Program-made: the position numbers and the translations under genes
Shown: positions 1 through 10,389 of the stretch, piece after piece
Layout: each line of letters opens with the position of its first letter
Numbering within the stretch: position 1 is the stretch's first letter
The notes under the pieces: generated by a model
Databases searched by the model: none
Seen by the model: only the letters and a program-made list of their open reading frames with translations
What the model was told of the DNA's origin: nothing
Source of the DNA: Hyphomicrobiaceae bacterium
GTDB taxonomy: Bacteria > Pseudomonadota > Alphaproteobacteria > Rhizobiales > Hyphomicrobiaceae
Assembly (NCBI GenBank): GCA_020442165.1
Contig: JAGRKV010000034.1
Location: 124,001-188,000, forward strand
DNA: 64,000 nucleotides
Direction of reading: 5' to 3'

Positions 1-21
1 GGCAAGCGGCCGAAGGAGTGA
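1..21 (+). CDS. nuoE: NuoE C-terminal end (partial)
   Basis: Six codons (GKRPKE) and a TGA stop at 19-21 are all that is visible of an upstream gene. The next recognisable gene is nuoF in a standard nuo order, so this is most likely the tail of the 24-kDa [2Fe-2S] subunit NuoE. The assignment rests on position only; no NuoE motif lies inside the window. Confidence 0.5.
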   Translation, partial: GKRPKE

Positions 22-26
22 GGATC

Positions 27-194
27 GTGGACGCGAGAATGCCATACCTGCTCACGGTCGTCGTGCTGCCGCTGGCCTTCGTTGCGACGGGCATCGGCAT
101 GGCGCTGACACAAGATGAGCCGATGTGGCTCTTGCTTGGCGCGGTGCTGGGGATTGGCGCAAGTTTTCTTGCGCGCGGGAATTCTGGGAGATGA
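27..194 (+). CDS. small membrane protein between nuoE and nuoF
   Basis: A 55-residue ORF with a GTG start 5 nt after the preceding stop and a TGA 9 nt before the nuoF ATG, so it fits tightly in the operon. It has two hydrophobic segments (about residues 7-25 and 33-50) joined by a short polar turn with TQDEP, and ends in a basic/polar tail. An in-frame ATG five codons in (about 39) could be the real start; an AAGGAG at 13-18 would serve the GTG at 27. No family is recognised. Placement between complex I genes suggests an accessory or assembly role, but that is inference. Confidence 0.55.
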   Translation: MDARMPYLLTVVVLPLAFVATGIGMALTQDEPMWLLLGAVLGIGASFLARGNSGR

Positions 195-203
195 GGCTTA
201 ACG

Positions 204-1487
204 ATGCTGGCTGACAAGGATCGCATCTTCCGCAACATCTATGGCTTCCACGACAGTGGGCTGCAGGCTGCTATCAAGCGCGGCTCGTGGGACGGCACCA
301 AGTTCTTCATCGACCAGGGGCAGGACTGGATCATCAATGAGGTAAAAGCCTCGGGTTTGCGCGGGCGCGGCGGCGCTGGATTTCCGACCGGCCTGAAATG
401 GTCGTTCATGCCCAAGAACGATCCGCGCCCCAGCTATCTCGTCGTCAACGCGGACGAATCCGAGCCCGGCTCCTGCAAGGACCGAGAGATCCTACGCCAT
501 GATCCGCAGCTGCTGATCGAAGGCATGCTGATCGCCTCGTTCGCGATGCGGGCGCATACCGCTTTCATCTACTTCCGCGGTGAGTACATCCGCGAGCGCG
601 AGCGCTTCCAGAGATCGGTCGACGAGGCCTATGCCGCCAAACTGATCGGCAAGGGCAACGTGCATGGCTGGGATCTCGATATCGTCGTGCATCACGGCGG
701 CGGCGCTTACATCTGCGGCGAAGAAAGCGCGCTCATCGAGTCGATCGAGGGCAAGAAGGGGCAGCCGCGTTTGAAGCCGCCGTTCCCGGCCGGCTGCGGA
801 CTTTATGGTGCGCCGACCACTGTCAACAATGTCGAATCAATCGCGGTGGTGCCGGACATTCTGCGGCGTGGCGCGACCTGGTTCGCGGCGCTCGGCAAGC
901 CCAACAACACCGGCACCAAGCTGTTCCAGGTCTCTGGCCATGTGAACAAGCCATGCGTGGTCGAAGAGGAGATGGGCATTCCCCTGAAGGAGCTTCTGGA
1001 GAAGCACGCGGGCGGTGTGCGCGGGGGATGGTCCAACCTGCTCGCCGTCATTCCAGGCGGCTCCTCGGTGCCTTGCCTTACGTTCGACGTCTGCGAAGAC
1101 ATCACGATGGATTTCGACGCCTTGTCGAAGGCCAAGTCCGGTCTTGGTACAGCGGCCGTGATCGTGATGGACAAGTCCACCGACATCATCAAGGCGATTG
1201 CCCGCCTCTCCTACTTCTACAAGCACGAGAGCTGCGGTCAGTGCACGCCATGCCGCGAGGGTTGCGGCTGGATGTGGCGCGTGATGGAGCGGATGGTGAA
1301 GGGCGAGGCGCGCAAGAGCGAGATCGACCTGCTGTGGGATGTTTCCAAGCAGGTGGAAGGTCACACGATCTGCGCGCTGGGCGATGCGGCGGCGTGGCCG
1401 GTGCAGGGTCTCATCCGCAACTTCCGCGATGTCATGGAAGCGCGAATCGATGCGCACGACAAGGCGGCGCGGCAAGCGGCAGAGTAG
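204..1487 (+). CDS. nuoF: NADH-quinone oxidoreductase subunit F
   Basis: 427 residues, the NADH- and FMN-binding subunit of the peripheral arm of complex I. It oxidises NADH and passes electrons to FMN and then to the N3 [4Fe-4S] cluster. The glycine-rich GRGGAGF motif is at 54-60, NADESEPG at about 82-89 and the second nucleotide motif ICGEESAL at about 170-177. The N3 ligands are SCGQCTPC (Cys344, 347, 350) plus Cys390 in TICALGD. Length and motifs are normal for NuoF/Nqo1. It follows a small ORF by 9 nt and precedes nuoG by 21 nt in one operon. Confidence 0.98.
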   Translation: MLADKDRIFRNIYGFHDSGLQAAIKRGSWDGTKFFIDQGQDWIINEVKASGLRGRGGAGFPTGLKWSFMPKNDPRPSYLVVNADESEPGSCKDREILRHDPQLLIEGMLIASFAMRAHTAFIYFRGEYIRERERFQRSVDEAYAAKLIGKGNVHGWDLDIVVHHGGGAYICGEESALIESIEGKKGQPRLKPPFPAGCGLYGAPTTVNNVESIAVVPDILRRGATWFAALGKPNNTGTKLFQVSGHVNKPCVVEEEMGIPLKELLEKHAGGVRGGWSNLLAVIPGGSSVPCLTFDVCEDITMDFDALSKAKSGLGTAAVIVMDKSTDIIKAIARLSYFYKHESCGQCTPCREGCGWMWRVMERMVKGEARKSEIDLLWDVSKQVEGHTICALGDAAAWPVQGLIRNFRDVMEARIDAHDKAARQAAE

Positions 1488-1508
1488 GCGAGAGGCTGAG
1501 GCGATCTG

Positions 1509-3626
1509 ATGCCCAAGAAACTCATCATCGACGGCCAGGAGATCGAGGTCGAGGACGGCATTACGCTGCTCCAGGCCTGCGAGCAGGCGGGCGCCGAAAT
1601 CCCGCGCTTCTGTTATCACGAGCGCCTGTCGATCGCGGGCAACTGCCGGATGTGCCTCGTCGAGGTGGAAGGCAGCCCGAAGCCGGTCGCATCGTGCGCC
1701 ATGACGGTCAACGATCTGCCGCCCAACCGCGACGGTTCGACCAAGAAGGTGTTCACCAAGAGCGCGACGGTGAAGAAGGCGCGCGAAGGCGTGATGGAAT
1801 TCCTTCTCATCAATCATCCGCTCGACTGTCCGATCTGCGACCAGGGCGGCGAGTGCGACCTGCAAGACCAGGCGATGGCCTTCGGCATTGGCGGCTCGCG
1901 CTATCATGAGAACAAGCGGGCGGTCGAAGACAAGTATATCGGCCCGCTCATCAAGACGATGATGACGCGCTGCATCCATTGTACGCGCTGCGTGCGCTAC
2001 ATGACCGAGGTGGCGGGCGTCGAGGAACTGGGACTCATCAGCCGCGGCGAGGATGCGGAGATCACCACGTATCTCGAAAAGGGTATCCTTTCGGAAATGA
2101 GTGCCAACGCGGTTGACCTGTGTCCGGTCGGCGCGCTGACGCACCGTCCATGGGCGCACAACGCACGGCCGTGGGAATTGCGAAAGACCGAATCGATCGA
2201 CGTCATGGATGCGGTCGGCTGCAACATCCGTGTCGATACGCGCGGCGCGGAAGTGATGCGCATCCTGCCGCGCAACAACGATGCGGTGAACGAGGAGTGG
2301 ATCTCCGACAAGACGCGCCACGTCGTCGATGGTCTGAAGACTCAGCGGCTCGACCAGCCCTATATTCGCAAGGATGGCCGCTTGGTGCCGGCTTCGTGGG
2401 ACGAGGCGCTGGCCGTTGTTGCGGAGAAACTGAAGAGTACTGCTGCGGAGCGGATCGGCGCCATTGCTGGTGATCTTGCCGGCGCTGAGGAAATGTTCGC
2501 CCTGAAGGAGCTGATGGGGCAACTCGGCGTCAAGAATATCGACTGCCGTGGCGCCAACGAAGCGGTTAATTCTGCTGCGGGTCGTGCCAGCTATGTGTTC
2601 AACACGACGATCGAGCGAATTGAACAGGCCGACGCGATCCTGATTGCCGGTTCCAATCCGCGGATCGAGGCGCCCGTACTCAATGCGCGCATCCGGCGGC
2701 GGTGGCGGCAGGGTCTGCTTAAGGTGGGGCTCATAGGTACGCCTGCCGCGCTCACATACGACTTCACCCACATCGGCGATGGCATGCAGAGCCTCGTCGA
2801 TCTGGCGGACGGCAAGCATGCATTCGCCAAGGTGCTGGCGGAAGCCAAGCGGCCTATGGTGATCGTCGGAGCAGGCGCATTCGCGCGCGCCGATGGCGCG
2901 GTGGCGATGGCGCTGGCGGCACGGGTCGCGGAGGCTGCGCGCAAGGGTTCGGACGAGGGGTGGGCAGTCTTCAATGTGCTGCACACGGCGGCGGCACGCG
3001 TTGCCGGTCTCGATCTCGGGTTCGTGCCCGGCGAAGGCGGCAAGGCGACCTCGGCGATGCTGGATGCGGCGAATTCGGGCGCGCTCGACCTCGTGTGGCT
3101 TCTGGGCGCCGACGAGATCGACATGGGGTCGCTCGGCAATGCTTTCGTCATCTACCAGGGCACGCATGGCGATGCGGGTGCGCACCGCGCGGACGTGATT
3201 CTACCAGGCGCCGCCTATACCGAGAAAAGCGCCACCTACGTCAACACCGAAGGCCGAGCACAGGTAACGGCACGCGCCGTCTTCCCGCCCGGCGATGCGA
3301 AAGAGGATTGGACCATCATCCGCGCGGTGTCTGGAAAGATCGGACGTGCGCTTGGTTTTGACACGCTATCTGAGCTTCGCGCGCAGATGTATCGTCAGGT
3401 CCCGGCGTTGGCCCGGCTCGATCATCCGCATGGCGGTGATGGCGAGGCAGCGGCACTTGCAAAGCTGGCGAGTGCCGGTGGCATGGCGGATGCGACCGCG
3501 TTCGTTTCTCCAGTGGGCGACTTCTATTTCACCAATCCGGTCGCGCGCGCTTCTGCCGTGATGGCGGAGCTTTCCGCGCTCAACAAGGCCGCCGGCTCTG
3601 CTGGTGGTCTCAAGGCGGCAGAATGA
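1509..3626 (+). CDS. nuoG: NADH-quinone oxidoreductase subunit G
   Basis: 705 residues, the large iron-sulfur subunit of the complex I peripheral arm. N-terminal [2Fe-2S] N1b ligands are Cys35, 46, 49 and 63. The N5 cluster has the His-Cys3 set His103, Cys107, Cys110 and Cys116. N4 is Cys155, 158, 161 and 205. The rest is a molybdopterin-oxidoreductase-like fold that is not expected to bind cofactor. The length is that of the short alphaproteobacterial/mitochondrial type rather than the roughly 900-residue enterobacterial one. I see no cysteines of the extra N7 cluster in the 220-260 region, in keeping with the short type. Confidence 0.97.
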   Translation: MPKKLIIDGQEIEVEDGITLLQACEQAGAEIPRFCYHERLSIAGNCRMCLVEVEGSPKPVASCAMTVNDLPPNRDGSTKKVFTKSATVKKAREGVMEFLLINHPLDCPICDQGGECDLQDQAMAFGIGGSRYHENKRAVEDKYIGPLIKTMMTRCIHCTRCVRYMTEVAGVEELGLISRGEDAEITTYLEKGILSEMSANAVDLCPVGALTHRPWAHNARPWELRKTESIDVMDAVGCNIRVDTRGAEVMRILPRNNDAVNEEWISDKTRHVVDGLKTQRLDQPYIRKDGRLVPASWDEALAVVAEKLKSTAAERIGAIAGDLAGAEEMFALKELMGQLGVKNIDCRGANEAVNSAAGRASYVFNTTIERIEQADAILIAGSNPRIEAPVLNARIRRRWRQGLLKVGLIGTPAALTYDFTHIGDGMQSLVDLADGKHAFAKVLAEAKRPMVIVGAGAFARADGAVAMALAARVAEAARKGSDEGWAVFNVLHTAAARVAGLDLGFVPGEGGKATSAMLDAANSGALDLVWLLGADEIDMGSLGNAFVIYQGTHGDAGAHRADVILPGAAYTEKSATYVNTEGRAQVTARAVFPPGDAKEDWTIIRAVSGKIGRALGFDTLSELRAQMYRQVPALARLDHPHGGDGEAAALAKLASAGGMADATAFVSPVGDFYFTNPVARASAVMAELSALNKAAGSAGGLKAAE

Positions 3627-3644
3627 CGGGGAACGGGTAGGGTC

Positions 3645-4739
3645 ATGATCAACACTGTGATCGATTGGCTGAACACGACGCTGCCGCTGCCGGGCTGGCT
3701 CGACTGGCTGTGGTGGACTGTCATCTATCTCGTCGCCAGCCTCGCGTTGCTGGTGGGCCTGCTGGTACTGATCGCGTTCCTGCTGCTGATGGACCGCAAG
3801 GTGTGGGCGGCGGTGCAGCTGCGCAAGGGCCCCAACGTCGTCGGGCCGTTCGGGCTTCTTCAGTCGTTCGCCGACATGTTCAAATTTGTCTTCAAGGAGC
3901 CGCTCATTCCGGCGGGCGCGGACAAGGGCGTGTTTCTTCTGGCGCCGCTTGCAACCGCCACGTTCGCCATGGCCGCCTGGGCGGTGATCCCGGTGAATGA
4001 GAATGCCTGGGGCAAGTGGGTGATTTCCGACCTCAACGTCGGCGTGCTCTACATCCTGGCGCTGTCGTCACTAGGTGTTTACGGCATCATCATGGGCGGC
4101 TGGGCCTCAAACTCGAAGTATCCGTTCATGGGGTCGCTCAGGTCTGCAGCACAGATGGTTTCCTACGAAGTCTCGATCGGCCTCGTCATCATCACCGTTC
4201 TGCTGCTGGTCGGATCGCTCAACCTGACCGACATCGTCAATGCGCAAAAGACGGGTCTGGGCACGAGCGTCGGTCTGCCCAATTCGTTCCTCGACTGGCA
4301 TTGGCTGGCGCTGTTCCCGATGTTCGTGGTGTTCTTCATCTCCGCTCTGGCTGAGACGAACCGGCCACCGTTCGATCTGCCTGAAGCTGAATCGGAACTC
4401 GTTGCCGGCTTCATGGTGGAGTATTCCTCCACGCCCTACCTGCTCTACATGCTCGGCGAGTACGTTGCGATCGTCGCCATGTGCGCGATGACGACCATTC
4501 TGTTCCTGGGTGGCTGGCTGCCGCCGGTCAATGTGGCGCCTTTCACCTGGATCCCCGGCATCTTCTGGTTCATTGGCAAGGCAACATTCGTCTTCTTCCT
4601 GTTCGCAATGGTGAAGGCGATGGTGCCGCGCTACCGCTACGACCAGCTGATGCGCCTGGGGTGGAAGGTGTTCTTGCCGCTGTCGCTGCTGATGGTGGTT
4701 GCCGTCGCCGCGATCCTGCACTTCGGAGGCCTGTCATGA
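3645..4739 (+). CDS. nuoH: NADH-quinone oxidoreductase subunit H
   Basis: 364 residues, a polytopic inner-membrane protein (about eight helices) forming the quinone-binding junction between the peripheral and membrane arms. Family motifs visible are [19 protein letters not shown] near the N terminus, [10 protein letters not shown] and the acidic loop [19 protein letters not shown]. The start is 18 nt after the nuoG stop. Its stop overlaps the start of the next small ORF as ATGA (4736-4739), which indicates translational coupling to that ORF. Confidence 0.97.
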   Translation: MINTVIDWLNTTLPLPGWLDWLWWTVIYLVASLALLVGLLVLIAFLLLMDRKVWAAVQLRKGPNVVGPFGLLQSFADMFKFVFKEPLIPAGADKGVFLLAPLATATFAMAAWAVIPVNENAWGKWVISDLNVGVLYILALSSLGVYGIIMGGWASNSKYPFMGSLRSAAQMVSYEVSIGLVIITVLLLVGSLNLTDIVNAQKTGLGTSVGLPNSFLDWHWLALFPMFVVFFISALAETNRPPFDLPEAESELVAGFMVEYSSTPYLLYMLGEYVAIVAMCAMTTILFLGGWLPPVNVAPFTWIPGIFWFIGKATFVFFLFAMVKAMVPRYRYDQLMRLGWKVFLPLSLLMVVAVAAILHFGGLS

Positions 4740-4945
4740 GCCCAGAGGCGATCGGTATTGCGGCAGGCGGAGCGTTCGGGCTCGTCAACATGGGCATCCT
4801 GCGCGCAGTCGCCGCGCGCATGGAGGCTAGTGCCAAGTCGAACGAGCAGAAGCGGACCGTAAGCATCCTGCGCCTCGTAGCGTTCTTGGATGTCATCATA
4901 TTTGCGGTGCTGGGATACTTCCTGGTGCCGATGTTCATGGAATGA
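4736..4945 (+). CDS. small membrane protein between nuoH and nuoI
   Basis: A 69-residue ORF whose ATG overlaps the nuoH stop (ATGA at 4736-4739) and which ends 16 nt before nuoI. It has a Gly/Ala-rich mildly hydrophobic N-terminal segment (about 6-25), a charged middle (residues 29-41, including SAKSNEQKR) and one strong transmembrane helix at about 45-66. I do not recognise a family. Codon use matches its neighbours and the coupling to nuoH argues that it is translated. A supernumerary or assembly factor of complex I is a reasonable inference only. Confidence 0.7.
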   Translation: MSPEAIGIAAGGAFGLVNMGILRAVAARMEASAKSNEQKRTVSILRLVAFLDVIIFAVLGYFLVPMFME

Positions 4946-4961
4946 GGACGGAGACGACCCC

Positions 4962-5450
4962 ATGAGTGTGGCTTCCGGAATCAAGTCGCTGTTCCTGACG
5001 GAGTTCGTCTCGGCGTTCTTCCTGACGATGCGATATTTCTTCGCGCCGAAGGCGACGCTGAACTACCCGTTCGAGAAGGGGCCGCTGTCGCCGCGCTTCC
5101 GTGGCGAGCATGCGCTGCGCCGCTATCCCAATGGCGAAGAGCGCTGCATTGCCTGCAAGCTGTGCGAGGCGATCTGTCCGGCGCAGGCAATCACCATCGA
5201 GGCCGGTCCGCGGCGCAATGACGGCACGCGCCGCACCACCCGCTACGACATCGACATGACAAAGTGCATCTACTGCGGACTGTGCCAGGAGGCGTGCCCG
5301 GTGGAAGCGATCGTCGAGGGTCCGAATTTCGAGTTCGCCACGGAGACGCGCGAGGAGCTTTTCTACAACAAGGAAAAGCTGCTCACGAACGGAGACCGCT
5401 GGGAGCGCGAGATCGCCAAGAACCTGGCGCTCGACGCCAAGTACCGGTAA
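4962..5450 (+). CDS. nuoI: NADH-quinone oxidoreductase subunit I
   Basis: 162 residues, a ferredoxin-like subunit carrying clusters N6a and N6b between NuoG and the quinone site. Two classical 4Fe-4S motifs are present: Cys62-65-68-72 ([11 protein letters not shown]) and Cys102-105-108-112 ([11 protein letters not shown]). The ATG at 4962 (MSVASG) was chosen over the in-frame one at 4890 because the earlier one overlaps the upstream small ORF and the family starts with a short amphipathic helix as here. It ends 10 nt before nuoJ. Confidence 0.97.
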   Translation: MSVASGIKSLFLTEFVSAFFLTMRYFFAPKATLNYPFEKGPLSPRFRGEHALRRYPNGEERCIACKLCEAICPAQAITIEAGPRRNDGTRRTTRYDIDMTKCIYCGLCQEACPVEAIVEGPNFEFATETREELFYNKEKLLTNGDRWEREIAKNLALDAKYR

Positions 5451-5460
5451 GGGGCGGCAG

Positions 5461-6093
5461 ATGACGGTCACAGCCTTCTTCTTCTATCTCTTCGCCATCC
5501 TTGCGGTGATCTCGGCGACTCTCGTCATCACAGCGAAGAACCCCGTGCATGGCGTTCTTTTCCTGATCCTGACGTTCTTCAATGCCGCCGGTCTGTTCGT
5601 GCTGCTGGGCGCCGAGTTTCTGGCGATGCTTCTCGTCATCGTCTACGTGGGCGCGGTGGCGGTGCTGTTCTTGTTCGTCGTGATGATGCTTGACGTCGAC
5701 TTTGCGGAGCTGCGCGGCGGCTTCATAAAGAATGCGCCCATTGGAATGATGGTGGGCGGCATCGTGCTGGCCGAACTGATTGCGCTGTTTGCGTTCCAGG
5801 GGTTTGATCTGGGCGTCGGCAAGCAGCTCGCGGCGGCAGCGCCCGAGGGCGTTTCCAACACGAAGGCGCTGGGCCTGCTGATCTACACGAAATACGCCTA
5901 CTTCTTCCAGGGCGCGGGGTTGATCCTGCTGGTTGCCATGGTCGGCGCGATTGTTCTGACACTGCGCCACAAGGAAGGCGTGAAGCGGCAATCGATCTCG
6001 GCGCAGGTGAACCGGACACCGGAGACGGCTGTCGAGATCGTCAAGGTTGCGCCGGGCCAGGCGATCGTGCCTTCGGCAGAGGGGCGGCGGTGA
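5461..6093 (+). CDS. nuoJ: NADH-quinone oxidoreductase subunit J
   Basis: 210 residues, an inner-membrane subunit of complex I with five hydrophobic helices. The conserved glycine/aromatic third helix region VIVYVGAVAVLFLFVVMML is at about 59-77, and the C-terminal tail is hydrophilic. NuoJ/ND6 works in coupling quinone reduction to proton pumping. It follows nuoI by 10 nt. A short ORF sits between it and nuoK, where many genomes have direct adjacency. Confidence 0.95.
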   Translation: MTVTAFFFYLFAILAVISATLVITAKNPVHGVLFLILTFFNAAGLFVLLGAEFLAMLLVIVYVGAVAVLFLFVVMMLDVDFAELRGGFIKNAPIGMMVGGIVLAELIALFAFQGFDLGVGKQLAAAAPEGVSNTKALGLLIYTKYAYFFQGAGLILLVAMVGAIVLTLRHKEGVKRQSISAQVNRTPETAVEIVKVAPGQAIVPSAEGRR

Positions 6094-6139
6094 TCGTCAT
6101 GACATTTCACAACGGACAGGCGTGCAAGGGGAGAGGAGC

Positions 6140-6361
6140 ATGACAGTGGATGTGTTCAGCCATCCATTGGGGCATCCCGGCCTGCTTATCGTGCTGGCCG
6201 TGGTGGTGCTGACGTTTGCTCTTCATCGCGTGCATGTGACAGCCGACCGGAGTCCGTTCGAGGGTGAGCTTGTGACAAGCATCGCGATGTTCCTCGTATT
6301 CGCGACCGGTCTCGTCGCATCCTGGAATTCATTACGGCTGAGAGGCCCGGAGAGGCGGTAG
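6140..6361 (+). CDS. small two-helix membrane protein between nuoJ and nuoK
   Basis: 73 residues starting at the ATG at 6140, which follows a good ribosome binding site (GGGAGAGGAG, 6129-6138), and ending 5 nt before nuoK. Two hydrophobic helices (about 14-31 and 45-61) flank a polar hairpin with [14 protein letters not shown], and the tail is Arg-rich. An upstream in-frame start at 6047 overlaps nuoJ and is less likely. No family is recognised. Tight placement inside the operon suggests co-expression with complex I. Confidence 0.65.
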   Translation: MTVDVFSHPLGHPGLLIVLAVVVLTFALHRVHVTADRSPFEGELVTSIAMFLVFATGLVASWNSLRLRGPERR

Positions 6362-6366
6362 CAACG

Positions 6367-6675
6367 ATGACGATCGGACTGGCACATTACCTGGTAGTGG
6401 CGGCATGCCTCTTCACGCTGGGTATTCTCGGCATCTTCCTCAACCGCAAGAACGTCATCGTCATCCTGATGTCGGTGGAGCTGATGCTGCTCGCGGTCAA
6501 CATCAACCTGGTCGCGTTCTCCAGCTTTCTTGGCGACCTCGTTGGCCAGGTCTTTGCGCTGTTCGTGCTGACGGTGGCTGCCGCCGAGGCCGCAATCGGT
6601 CTTGCCATCGTCGTCGTCTACTACCGCAACCGTGGTTCCATCGCGGTCGAAGACATCAACATGATGAAGGGCTGA
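6367..6675 (+). CDS. nuoK: NADH-quinone oxidoreductase subunit K
   Basis: 102 residues with three transmembrane helices, homologous to ND4L. The conserved buried glutamates lie in [15 protein letters not shown] (helix 2) and [12 protein letters not shown] (helix 3), and are needed for proton translocation. Length is exactly that expected. It lies 5 nt after the small ORF and 13 nt before nuoL. Confidence 0.97.
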   Translation: MTIGLAHYLVVAACLFTLGILGIFLNRKNVIVILMSVELMLLAVNINLVAFSSFLGDLVGQVFALFVLTVAAAEAAIGLAIVVVYYRNRGSIAVEDINMMKG

Positions 6676-6688
6676 GGGGCGGGATCCC

Positions 6689-8842
6689 ATGATCTACAAC
6701 GCAATCGTCTTTCTGCCACTGCTGGGCGCGATCATCGCCGGTTTCTTCGGGCGCGTGATCGGCGAGCGCCCGTCTGAGATCATCACGACGGGGTTCCTGC
6801 TTATTGCAGCGGCGCTGTCGTGGTTCGTCTTCATTCAGGTGGGCTTCGGCTCGGAGACGGCGCGTGTGCCGGTGATGCGCTGGATCACGTCGGGCGATCT
6901 CGACGTTGCATGGTCATTGCGGATCGATACGCTGACTGCGGTGATGCTCGTTGTTGTCACGACGGTATCGTCGCTCGTTCACCTCTATTCGATCGGCTAC
7001 ATGCACGAGGACGACAGCCGGTCGCGGTTCTTCGCGTATCTGTCTCTCTTCACCTTCGCGATGCTGATGCTGGTGACAGCGGACAACCTGTTGCAGATGT
7101 TCTTCGGGTGGGAAGGCGTGGGCCTCGCCTCGTATCTGCTCATCGGGTTCTGGTATCACAAGCCGTCGGCCAATGCCGCCGCCATCAAGGCGTTCGTGGT
7201 CAACCGCGTTGGCGACTTCGGTTTCGCGCTCGGCATCTTTGGCGTGTTCTTCTTTTTCGGCTCGATCAATCTCGATGTGATCTTCGAGAATGCACCGAGT
7301 GCCAAGGGCGCGACCATGCCGTTCCTTGGCATGCAGGTCGATGTCATGACGACGCTATGCCTGCTGCTGTTCATGGGGGCCATGGGCAAGTCGGCCCAGC
7401 TTCTTTTGCACACTTGGCTTCCCGATGCCATGGAAGGTCCGACCCCGGTCTCGGCGCTCATCCATGCCGCGACCATGGTGACGGCGGGTGTGTTCATGGT
7501 GGCGCGGCTGTCGCCGTTGTTCGAACAGGCGCCATTCGCGCTTCAGGTCGTGACCTTGGTTGGTTCGGTGACGGCGTTCTTCGCGGCGACGGTGGGTCTC
7601 GTCCAGAACGATATCAAGCGCGTGATCGCCTATTCGACCTGTTCGCAGCTGGGCTACATGTTCGCAGCACTCGGTGTCTCGGCCTATGGGGCCGGCATCT
7701 TCCATCTATTCACGCACGCCTTCTTCAAGGCCCTGCTGTTTCTTGGCGCTGGCTCGGTCATCCATGCGATGCATCATGAGCAGGACATGCGCAACATGGG
7801 CGGTCTGGCGCCGAAGATCCGCATCACCTGGGCGATGATGCTGATCGGTACGCTGGCACTGACGGGCGTCGGCATTCCGCATCTGGCTGGGTTCGCCGGG
7901 TTCCACTCGAAGGACGCGATCATAGAGGGCGCTTACATGGCGCACCTTCCCTATGACTATTCGTTCTGGCTGCTCGTCATCGCGGCGTTCATGACGTCGT
8001 TTTATTCGTGGCGCCTCGTCTTCATGACCTTCCATGGCAAGACCCGGGCTGAGCCGGACGTTTACAAGCACGCGCACGAAAGCCCGATGGTGATGCTGGT
8101 GCCGCTGGGCGTTCTGGCACTGGGTGCAGTGCTGGCTGGCGTCGTTTTCCAGCCCTACTTCATCGGCGACATGATGACGTCCTTCTGGGGCAACGCGATT
8201 GCCCACTCCGGTGGCGATGCGGTTGCCGCTGCCACGTCGACTGCGGTCGGCGATGTTGCGCAGGCGATCGGGATGGCTGGCCATACGGCGGGTGAGGCGG
8301 CCGGGCATGCCGCCGGCATGGCAGGTCACGCCGCGCCATCTGCTGCGGGTGTGGTCGAACACGTGGCTCCTGCTGCGGGCGCGGCGGGACATGCGGCCGA
8401 GGCTGCTCATGGCGCTGCTGGCGCTCACGGCGGCGGGCACCATCATCCGCCCGAGTGGGTGGTCTGGTCGGCAACGATCGCCATGACGGCTGGCTTTGCC
8501 ATCGCATACCTTTACTACATCGTTGCCCCTTGGCTGCCTGAAGCTACGGCGAAGGCATTCCGCCCCCTCTACCTGTTCCTGCTCAACAAGTGGTACTTCG
8601 ACGAGCTCTACGATTTCCTCTTCGTCCGTCCGGCTTTTTGGATTGGCCGGCTGCTTTGGAAGGGGGGTGATGGCGCCATCATCGACGGCACGATCGATGG
8701 GACCGCGCGCGGGGTGGGCTGGACCACGGGTCGTATCGTCAGACTGCAATCGGGCTACGTCTACCATTATGCCTTCGCCATGCTGATCGGCGTCGCGCTT
8801 CTCATCAGCTACTTCATCTTCGCCGGCGGGGTGACGAAATGA
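6689..8842 (+). CDS. nuoL: NADH-quinone oxidoreductase subunit L, with a low-complexity insertion
   Basis: 717 residues, the distal antiporter-like proton-pumping subunit (ND5). Family signatures include [15 protein letters not shown] near 137-151, the lysine-bearing helix [20 protein letters not shown] and the helix starting [12 protein letters not shown]. The protein ends in the long amphipathic helix region and a last membrane helix. An unusual feature is residues about 507-586: a loop made almost only of Ala, Gly, His, Met, Ser and Val with repeated GHAA/AGHAA units ending in HHHPPEW. It lies before the penultimate membrane helix. The gene overlaps nuoM by ATGA at 8839-8842. Confidence 0.97.
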   Translation: MIYNAIVFLPLLGAIIAGFFGRVIGERPSEIITTGFLLIAAALSWFVFIQVGFGSETARVPVMRWITSGDLDVAWSLRIDTLTAVMLVVVTTVSSLVHLYSIGYMHEDDSRSRFFAYLSLFTFAMLMLVTADNLLQMFFGWEGVGLASYLLIGFWYHKPSANAAAIKAFVVNRVGDFGFALGIFGVFFFFGSINLDVIFENAPSAKGATMPFLGMQVDVMTTLCLLLFMGAMGKSAQLLLHTWLPDAMEGPTPVSALIHAATMVTAGVFMVARLSPLFEQAPFALQVVTLVGSVTAFFAATVGLVQNDIKRVIAYSTCSQLGYMFAALGVSAYGAGIFHLFTHAFFKALLFLGAGSVIHAMHHEQDMRNMGGLAPKIRITWAMMLIGTLALTGVGIPHLAGFAGFHSKDAIIEGAYMAHLPYDYSFWLLVIAAFMTSFYSWRLVFMTFHGKTRAEPDVYKHAHESPMVMLVPLGVLALGAVLAGVVFQPYFIGDMMTSFWGNAIAHSGGDAVAAATSTAVGDVAQAIGMAGHTAGEAAGHAAGMAGHAAPSAAGVVEHVAPAAGAAGHAAEAAHGAAGAHGGGHHHPPEWVVWSATIAMTAGFAIAYLYYIVAPWLPEATAKAFRPLYLFLLNKWYFDELYDFLFVRPAFWIGRLLWKGGDGAIIDGTIDGTARGVGWTTGRIVRLQSGYVYHYAFAMLIGVALLISYFIFAGGVTK

Positions 8843-10389
8843 ACCTGGCTACGCTGCCCATCCTCTCGCTGGTGACGTTCCTGCCTCTGGTCGGTGCGCT
8901 GTTCATCGCATTCCTGTCGCAAGAGGCGGTTCGCAACGCACGCTTCGTTGCGCTGTGGACTACGCTCGTCACGTTCGTGCTTTCGCTTTCGATCTGGGTG
9001 TCATTCGACAAGGCCAACCCGGGCTTTCAGTTCGTCGAGGAATACGCCTGGCTCGGGCCGATCAAGTACAAGGTTGGCGTCGACGGCATATCGATGCTGT
9101 TCGTCATCCTGACGACGTTTCTGATGCCGCTTTGCATTCTCGCGTCGTGGGAATCGATCCAGAAGCGCGTCAAGGAATACATGATTGCGTTCCTTGTCCT
9201 GGAAACGCTGATGATCGGCGTGTTCGTGGCTCTCGATCTCGTACTCTTCTACCTGTTCTTCGAGGCGGGCCTCATTCCGATGTTCATCATCATCGGCGTA
9301 TGGGGCGGCAAGCGGCGCATCTATGCGAGCTTCAAGTTCTTCCTCTATACGCTGCTTGGCTCGGTGCTGATGCTGCTCGCCATGATGGCGATGTGGTGGC
9401 ATGCTGGAACGACCGATATCCCGGCACTGATGCAGACGAAGTTCCCGGCCGACATGCAGTGGTGGCTGTGGCTGGCATTCTTTGCATCATTCGCCGTCAA
9501 GATGCCAATGTGGCCGGTGCATACGTGGTTGCCCGATGCGCACGTCGAAGCGCCTACGGCTGGCTCCGTAATCCTTGCCGGCATCCTGCTCAAGATGGGC
9601 GGATACGGCTTCCTGCGCTTCTCGCTGCCGATGTTCCCGCTTGCGAGCGCTGATCTGGCGCCGCTGGTGTTCGCGCTCTCTGTCATCGCAATCATCTACA
9701 CATCGCTAGTGGCGCTGGTTCAGGAGGACATCAAGAAGCTGATTGCCTATTCGTCAGTCGCCCACATGGGCTTCGTCACGATGGGCATCTTCACCTTCAC
9801 GCATCAAGGCGTCGACGGCGCGATCTTCCAGATGTTGTCGCACGGCATCGTTTCAGCCGCCCTCTTCCTATGCGTCGGCGTCATCTATGACCGGATGCAC
9901 ACCCGTGAGATTGCCGCCTTTGGTGGCCTCGTTGACCGCATGCCCATCTATGCGTTCTGCTTCATGGTCTTCACGATGGCGAACGTGGGATTGCCGGGCA
10001 CCAGCGGATTCGTCGGCGAGTTCCTGACACTGCTGGGGGCGTTCAAGGCGAACACCTGGGTGGTCTTTTTCGCGGCAACCGGCGTTATCCTGTCGGCGGC
10101 ATATGCGCTCTACCTTTATCGCCGCGTAATCTTCGGGCAGCTCGAAAAGCCCAGCCTGAAAGGCATTCTCGACATGGGGCCACGCGAGATCATGGTGATG
10201 GCGCCGCTGGTCATCCTTACGATCTTCTTCGGCTTTTATCCGGCCCCGGTGCTCGATGTTACGGCGCAGTCGGTCAAGAAGCTCGTCGCAGACTACGAGT
10301 CGGCCGTTCGCACGGCTGAACAAGAGAGCTCGGAACGGTTGCGCATCAAGATCAGCGAGGCCCTTTCCGGCCAGAGGGAGACCCGGTAA
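8839..10389 (+). CDS. nuoM: NADH-quinone oxidoreductase subunit M
   Basis: 516 residues, an antiporter-like proton-pumping subunit (ND4) with about 14 helices. Recognisable sequences are [21 protein letters not shown] (with the key Glu in helix 5), [20 protein letters not shown] and [17 protein letters not shown]. The start overlaps the nuoL stop by 4 nt and its TAA overlaps the nuoN ATG by one base (TAATG), so L-M-N are translationally coupled. Confidence 0.97.
   Translation: MNLATLPILSLVTFLPLVGALFIAFLSQEAVRNARFVALWTTLVTFVLSLSIWVSFDKANPGFQFVEEYAWLGPIKYKVGVDGISMLFVILTTFLMPLCILASWESIQKRVKEYMIAFLVLETLMIGVFVALDLVLFYLFFEAGLIPMFIIIGVWGGKRRIYASFKFFLYTLLGSVLMLLAMMAMWWHAGTTDIPALMQTKFPADMQWWLWLAFFASFAVKMPMWPVHTWLPDAHVEAPTAGSVILAGILLKMGGYGFLRFSLPMFPLASADLAPLVFALSVIAIIYTSLVALVQEDIKKLIAYSSVAHMGFVTMGIFTFTHQGVDGAIFQMLSHGIVSAALFLCVGVIYDRMHTREIAAFGGLVDRMPIYAFCFMVFTMANVGLPGTSGFVGEFLTLLGAFKANTWVVFFAATGVILSAAYALYLYRRVIFGQLEKPSLKGILDMGPREIMVMAPLVILTIFFGFYPAPVLDVTAQSVKKLVADYESAVRTAEQESSERLRIKISEALSGQRETR

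Noticed and set aside
837..3185. 782-codon minus-strand open frame across nuoF/nuoG
   Set aside because: It is antisense to two fully recognised genes and its translation is Arg/His-rich without any domain; a typical high-GC shadow frame.
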